From the NCBI RefSeq assembly GCF_009729055.1, contig NZ_CP045484.1, positions 2,046,001 to 2,110,000 of the forward strand: a stretch of DNA of 64,000 nucleotides, given 5' to 3'. The position numbers and the translations under genes were made by a program. Position 1 is the first letter of the stretch. Each line of letters starts with the position of its first letter. The DNA comes from Sulfurisphaera ohwakuensis (GTDB taxonomy: Archaea > Thermoproteota > Thermoprotei_A > Sulfolobales > Sulfolobaceae). Positions 60,143 to 64,000 of this stretch are shown piece by piece. Below the pieces are notes generated by a model. It searched no databases, was not told where the DNA came from, and saw nothing but the letters and a program-made list of their open reading frames with translations.

Positions 60143-60811
60143 TTTTTCTAAATATGAGCCATCATTTAATATTTTTTCCAAAAAACGCATTACTCCTATT
60201 CCATCCTCTTTATCTAGAACAATATCAGATATTGCCTTTATTTCTGGCAAAGCATTAGCTACGGCTACTTTAATATCTGCAACACTAAATAATGAAATAT
60301 CATTTTGACTATCTCCTATTGCTATCGTAACTCCCTCAAAATTTAATATACTTTTTAGAATTTTTACAGCTTCTCCTTTACTTACACTTTTAGGCATAAT
60401 CATTGCATCACTCCTATTCCACTCTATTTTTGCCTCATTTATTTTATCTAATTTATCTTTATAATCAATTGCAGAATTTACATATATTATAACCTCTCCT
60501 AAAGAGTATTTTATACCATTTTTATCTAGTATTTTAGCTAGATTTTTTCTTATTTCATACCATTTTTCATCTGCTAATTTGATTTCTTTATCCCTAAGTA
60601 TTATAATGCCACCATTTTCTATTATCCAACCAGTTGGAAATAATCCTTTAGCTAAAATATCCATATATTTTCTCTCCCTGCCAGTAACTACAAAAAAGAG
60701 AAATTTTGCTGAGAATTTATTAACAACTTCTACCACTTCTTGTTTAATTATAAAATTATCTTTTTCATCTGATAAAGTTCTATCAAAATCCGATAGAACC
60801 ATTATGTTCAA
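60122..60811 (-). CDS. HAD-IIB phosphatase, phosphoglycolate/sucrose-phosphate-phosphatase-like
   Basis: The 229-residue protein has motif I SDFDRTLS (Asp8, Asp10), the FFVVTGRER motif II near residue 41, PKSVSKGEAVK with the motif III lysine near 145 and GDSQNDISLFS near 172. It matches the archaeal phosphoglycolate phosphatase group of the Cof type. It removes phosphate from 2-phosphoglycolate or a similar small sugar phosphate. Overlaps the AP-endonuclease-like gene by 4 bases. Confidence 0.88.
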   Translation of the reverse strand: MNIMVLSDFDRTLSDEKDNFIIKQEVVEVVNKFSAKFLFFVVTGRERKYMDILAKGLFPTGWIIENGGIIILRDKEIKLADEKWYEIRKNLAKILDKNGIKYSLGEVIIYVNSAIDYKDKLDKINEAKIEWNRSDAMIMPKSVSKGEAVKILKSILNFEGVTIAIGDSQNDISLFSVADIKVAVANALPEIKAISDIVLDKEDGIGVMRFLEKILNDGSYLEKLIGFRK

Positions 60812-61635
60812 AATTTATACCCCAGATCTTCTAATACTTTCTTCATTTTTAAGGCATCTCTTTCTAATTCTGGGCTCTCACAAATGAGAGTTATTGATAT
60901 ATCTCTCTTCATAATTTCTTTTGCTAGTGGTTCAAAAGGCGGTGTATTATTATCTATTGGTAAGTGCTCATCTATATATTTGCCGTTTCGAAATACTAAA
61001 GATTCAAAGTGAGAATTTATATGGGATAAATTTAGCTCTCTTACAAGTCTATCAATTATTTCCCCGTAATCTATTTGGCCACCTTGTCTTGCAAACGTAT
61101 GAGCCCAATCAATATATGGTATAACACCTTTGATCTCCTTAGAAATTGAAATTACCTCATCTAACGTACCAAAGGCAGTTTCTTTAGCCATAGTTTCTAC
61201 ACCGAATTTAACATTTTTAATTCCCATTGACCTAGCAGTATCGACGACCTCACCCAACTCAGCTTTTACTATTTGATAACATTCATCTGGGCTCTTTTTA
61301 CCATAAAAAGCAATATGAATAGCAATCGCATCAGCATTCATTCTTTCTGCTCTATCTGCAGTATCAAGAATCCTTTTTTTCGAGGCTTCAACTTTTTCTT
61401 TATCTTCAGAACATAAATTTATAAAATAAGGAGCATGCACAGAAAGCCTCACACCTAGTTCCAATGCTACTTTACCAGCTTCTTCAGCACTCTCTGGACT
61501 CATTTTTACTCCTTGAACAAATTCGACTTCCATAGCATTAAGACCTAATTCTTTTACTGTCTTAATACCCTCAATAGTATTCCTCTTTTTAGCTGAATGA
61601 GGAACTCCGGCTGGACCTAGATAAATCTTAGGCAC
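60808..61635 (-). CDS. Endonuclease IV-like/xylose isomerase-like TIM barrel protein
   Basis: The 275-residue protein has the metal-binding features of the endonuclease IV group: KIYLGPAGVPHSA at the start, VRLSVHAPYFINLCSEDKEK near residue 85, IAIHIAFYGK near 120, KFGVETMAKETAFGT near 155 and VIPYIDWAHTF near 185, giving several His, Glu and Asp ligands. It may repair abasic sites or act as a sugar isomerase. GTG 61635 is preferred: a TATA box at 61658-61666 is 27 bases away, and the family starts here. ATG 61677 with its own TATA (61697-61705) is the alternative. Confidence 0.85.
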   Translation of the reverse strand: MPKIYLGPAGVPHSAKKRNTIEGIKTVKELGLNAMEVEFVQGVKMSPESAEEAGKVALELGVRLSVHAPYFINLCSEDKEKVEASKKRILDTADRAERMNADAIAIHIAFYGKKSPDECYQIVKAELGEVVDTARSMGIKNVKFGVETMAKETAFGTLDEVISISKEIKGVIPYIDWAHTFARQGGQIDYGEIIDRLVRELNLSHINSHFESLVFRNGKYIDEHLPIDNNTPPFEPLAKEIMKRDISITLICESPELERDALKMKKVLEDLGYKF

Positions 61636-61657
61636 AATTGTTAGATTTGTTGTAAAG

Positions 61658-61666
61658 TTTATTAAA
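61658..61666 (-). promoter_or_regulatory. TATA box of the endonuclease IV-like gene
   Basis: TTTAATAAA on the minus strand is centred 27 bases from GTG 61635, ideal for leaderless transcription at that GTG. A second, stronger TATA (TTTATAAAT, 61697-61705) stands 24 bases before ATG 61677 and might be used instead. Confidence 0.45.
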
Positions 61667-61690
61667 GATTTTACCATATAAAGCAAGGAG

Positions 61691-61751
61691 CTTAGTATTT
61701 ATAAAGTAAAAGTTTTGTTGTTTATATTTCTAAAATAAATATAATACTAAG
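61691..61751. repeat. Inverted repeat between the two minus-strand genes
   Basis: CTTAGTATT (61691-61699) pairs perfectly with AATACTAAG (61743-61751) across 43 A/T-rich bases. It lies just upstream of the endonuclease IV-like gene and downstream of the oxidoreductase, so it could be a transcription stop or a regulator site. It carries no other sign of a mobile element. Confidence 0.35.
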
Positions 61752-61819
61752 ATCATTAAATTTTTTTATAAACAAAATATTACCAAGTTTTAGTAGTTCA
61801 TGTAACAAAATATTTTAGT

Positions 61820-64000
61820 TTAAGAAACATTTAACATCTTTATACTTTTTTCCTTTAGTAACTGCTCATTATCTCTTATTAAGAATACTAACGAGGATTT
61901 TAATACTGAGGCATCAAACTCTTCTGTACTCTGCCTTTTTACTTGTTCAACTATTCCATCTGCTATAGAATCAAATTGAATCGATGATATAACTGCATTT
62001 AGTTCTTTAGTTAAACTACTTAAATATGCAATTAAATCTTCGTATTTCATTCCATTCTTCTTTTTCTCCTCGACTATGGAAGAAACATAATTGTTAATAG
62101 AGTTAGATGCATCTTCTAATGCCTCCTTAACTAATGGTTCTATGATTTTCTTATATTCATCAACACCACTTGTTGTAAAAGTGACTGTATCTGCAATTAA
62201 ATTAACACGTTTAGTTAGAGCATTAACTATAGAGTTCAATACTGTCGCTTGAAGCGAATTTCTCTCAGCTGAAGATAACTCAATCTTACTAACCTTAACC
62301 TCAGTAGGTATATTTATCCTTAATTTTTCTGCGATGAATTCTATTAAAGTTTTAGCATTAACTCCACTTTCTCTGAATTTAGCTGCTGCTAAGGGGCAAA
62401 GAGTTATTAGCGTTGGGTACTTAGAACCTAAAGCCCTTGCCATCATATCTGCTCTTTTACCAATGTTTTTCTCTAAAACTGCTCCGGAACAGCCTTCAAC
62501 TTTTCTAACTCTAAACCCCATATCGCTAAGCCTTCTTATAACATCATTAGCGTATGAAGACGAGAAACATGCGACATGTAAGTATATTTCTTCACCTTTT
62601 CCGTCTATCTGAATAGACTTTAATACTCTGATGTCAATTGGTGATACCTCGTAAGTAACTTTTAATCCTAACATATTTGCATAATCCCTATAAACTTCTG
62701 ACAGCACTTTGTAATCTTCTGGAGCTATTGTTATGACCTCTAATGAGTTACTTAATATTTCTTCATTACTTTTTATTTTCTGCTGAAGTTTTTCACCACC
62801 ACTTATATAGCTCATAAATCCACTATCGTATTCTGTACCAACTAATTTTACTTTTAAACCAAGAGCTTTCAGTATTTTTAAAGCAGCGATTGCTACTGTA
62901 GGATTATCTACTAAATATTTCCCTACCCATATTGCAATATCACTATTGTTATCTACGATACTAGCTACTTCTGGATCTTGCGTTAATGGAATTTTAACTG
63001 GTGGTTCTTCTGGTACTTTTTTAGCTACGATACTATTTAATTTGACTAATAATGAAGAGATTGGGATCTTAGCTGGGCATACACCATCACATAGACCACA
63101 TTTATGACATCCAGAAATTTCAGCTATAGCTGAATCTGGAATATCGACACTACCATAAAGATGATGATATGAGATTGCACCTTTTACGAAATCAAACATT
63201 CCTTTAGGAGCATAAGGAACTTGAGGAATTAGTCTAAATTGTGGGCATACCGTTACACACATAGCACAGTCAATACATTCTAAAGAGTAATCAGTGAAAA
63301 TATCTAAAAACCTCTTTACAGCAGAATACCCACTCACTTCCCCTCCTGGAACTACAGCCTTTACAAAACCAATTCCAAACCTAAATTGTAACGCTTCTTG
63401 TTGTCTTCTTACTATTTCAAAAACTACTTTACCTCTTTTCTTAGGATCAAATACTTTTCCTGGGTTAAATAATTCTTCAGGATCCATCTCTTCTTTGTAT
63501 TTCTTAATAACTTCATATCTATCAATACCTAATTGTTGGAACGTCTTACCCATAGCTGAAAGTCTATTTCTAGAATATTTATGTCCAAACATTCCTATTG
63601 ATAATAAAGAACCTCCGACTTTTACGAAAGAATCCATCATCAACGTATTCTTTGCTAAATCATAAATTAACTTCTTATCATTAGGTTTAAGAGAAACTTC
63701 AGTGAATGCGTTAACTAGTAATACCTCTCTCTTTTCTAAATCTATATCCAGATCAAACCCAGAATTAGGAGACAATTCTCCTAACCTACCTAAAGTACCT
63801 TCTAATTCTTTAACCAAATCGTTTATTTTAGTATAATGAATAAGACCGTGCTGATGAATTAGTAATCCTTTAGTTCTTAACGCAGCAACTACACCGTGGT
63901 TAAAAGACCACCAACCAGTCCATTCCCCCTCATACACTTCTGCACTAAAAGCTTGAGCTATCCTATATAATTTAGGTTCTACAAGGGAAGAACGTAAGGA
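61820..64000 (-). CDS. FAD-linked oxidase/iron-sulfur oxidoreductase, GlpC/HdrD-like (5' end outside window)
   Basis: The visible 727 codons remain open to the window edge, so the FAD-binding N-terminus is missing. First comes the FAD-oxidase C-terminal domain (MDPEELFNPGKVFDP), then two 4Fe-4S motifs CIDCAMCVTVCP and CHKCGLCDGVCP, then an HdrD/GlpC-like CCG domain, with HVAC and the GCSGA variant in place of the usual CCG, and finally a coiled C-terminal tail of about 165 residues that the family does not normally have. A D-lactate/glycolate-type dehydrogenase feeding the quinone pool is the likely role. Confidence 0.88.
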   Translation of the reverse strand, partial: SLRSSLVEPKLYRIAQAFSAEVYEGEWTGWWSFNHGVVAALRTKGLLIHQHGLIHYTKINDLVKELEGTLGRLGELSPNSGFDLDIDLEKREVLLVNAFTEVSLKPNDKKLIYDLAKNTLMMDSFVKVGGSLLSIGMFGHKYSRNRLSAMGKTFQQLGIDRYEVIKKYKEEMDPEELFNPGKVFDPKKRGKVVFEIVRRQQEALQFRFGIGFVKAVVPGGEVSGYSAVKRFLDIFTDYSLECIDCAMCVTVCPQFRLIPQVPYAPKGMFDFVKGAISYHHLYGSVDIPDSAIAEISGCHKCGLCDGVCPAKIPISSLLVKLNSIVAKKVPEEPPVKIPLTQDPEVASIVDNNSDIAIWVGKYLVDNPTVAIAALKILKALGLKVKLVGTEYDSGFMSYISGGEKLQQKIKSNEEILSNSLEVITIAPEDYKVLSEVYRDYANMLGLKVTYEVSPIDIRVLKSIQIDGKGEEIYLHVACFSSSYANDVIRRLSDMGFRVRKVEGCSGAVLEKNIGKRADMMARALGSKYPTLITLCPLAAAKFRESGVNAKTLIEFIAEKLRINIPTEVKVSKIELSSAERNSLQATVLNSIVNALTKRVNLIADTVTFTTSGVDEYKKIIEPLVKEALEDASNSINNYVSSIVEEKKKNGMKYEDLIAYLSSLTKELNAVISSIQFDSIADGIVEQVKRQSTEEFDASVLKSSLVFLIRDNEQLLKEKSIKMLNVS

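Overview
The window is a stretch of chromosome from a thermoacidophilic crenarchaeon of the order Sulfolobales, most likely a Sulfurisphaera (S. tokodaii-like) strain. The reasons are very AT-rich DNA, archaeal TATA boxes about 26 bases before leaderless starts, a 64-residue Sul7d chromatin protein of the Sto7 type, the HerA-Mre11-Rad50-NurA operon, archaeal-type PEP carboxylase, pelota, Nep1, Nob1 and a family B polymerase of the Dpo3 type. Most of it is compact housekeeping sequence with short overlaps between neighbours. I found no CRISPR array, no intact insertion sequence and no replication origin.

Layout. 1-7350: 3'-truncated DNA polymerase B3, an acetyltransferase, pelota, a radical SAM protein, a DUF1122-like protein, a nucleotidyltransferase, a site-2 protease and lysyl-tRNA synthetase. 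7449-7579: intron-containing tRNA-Trp. 7745-15150: a looser accessory stretch with a coupled short leader ORF, a HEAT-like protein, DUF72, a secreted protein with an apparent frameshift, TusA, a GC-rich structured island that looks like a mobile-element fossil, an Ldh_2 dehydrogenase, a large surface protein, and a C/D box sRNA sharing sequence with the stop codon of a regulator. 15558-19025: the protein acetyltransferase Pat, acyl-CoA metabolism genes and Sul7d. 19411-19685: tRNA-Pro overlapped by the N-terminal fragment of an SSV-type integrase, the footprint of an integrated element. 19776-26780: methylmalonyl-CoA mutase small subunit, MeaB, PEP carboxylase, a peroxiredoxin and the NAD(P)HX repair enzyme. 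26810-26858: a second, textbook C/D box sRNA. 26904-27797: two odd ferritin-like helical proteins.

27867-34119 is the herA-mre11-rad50-nurA DNA end-resection operon. 34103-47602 mixes transport, redox, CBS, Fur, a second zinc-hook SMC-like ATPase, DtdA, thioredoxin, ITPase and MqnA/MqnD-like genes. 47669-53383 is an RNA-biogenesis neighbourhood (Nep1, RNase P component 4, YhbY, DUF371, a Trm5-like methyltransferase, ferredoxin-NADP reductase, NAD kinase, Nob1). 53482-64000 holds an acyl-CoA synthetase, a class V aminotransferase, CobT, a METTL5-like methyltransferase with no normal start codon where the family begins, HAD phosphatases, an AP endonuclease-like TIM barrel and a truncated FAD/iron-sulfur oxidoreductase.

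Together the cobalamin-binding mutase subunit, MeaB, CobT, PEP carboxylase, 3-hydroxyacyl-CoA dehydrogenase and CoA ligases fit the 3-hydroxypropionate/4-hydroxybutyrate carbon cycle of Sulfolobales. The most noteworthy items are the two guide RNAs, the integrase fossil, the two GC-rich islands, the frameshifted secreted gene, the ATT-start candidate and the metal-ligand-depleted rubrerythrin relative.
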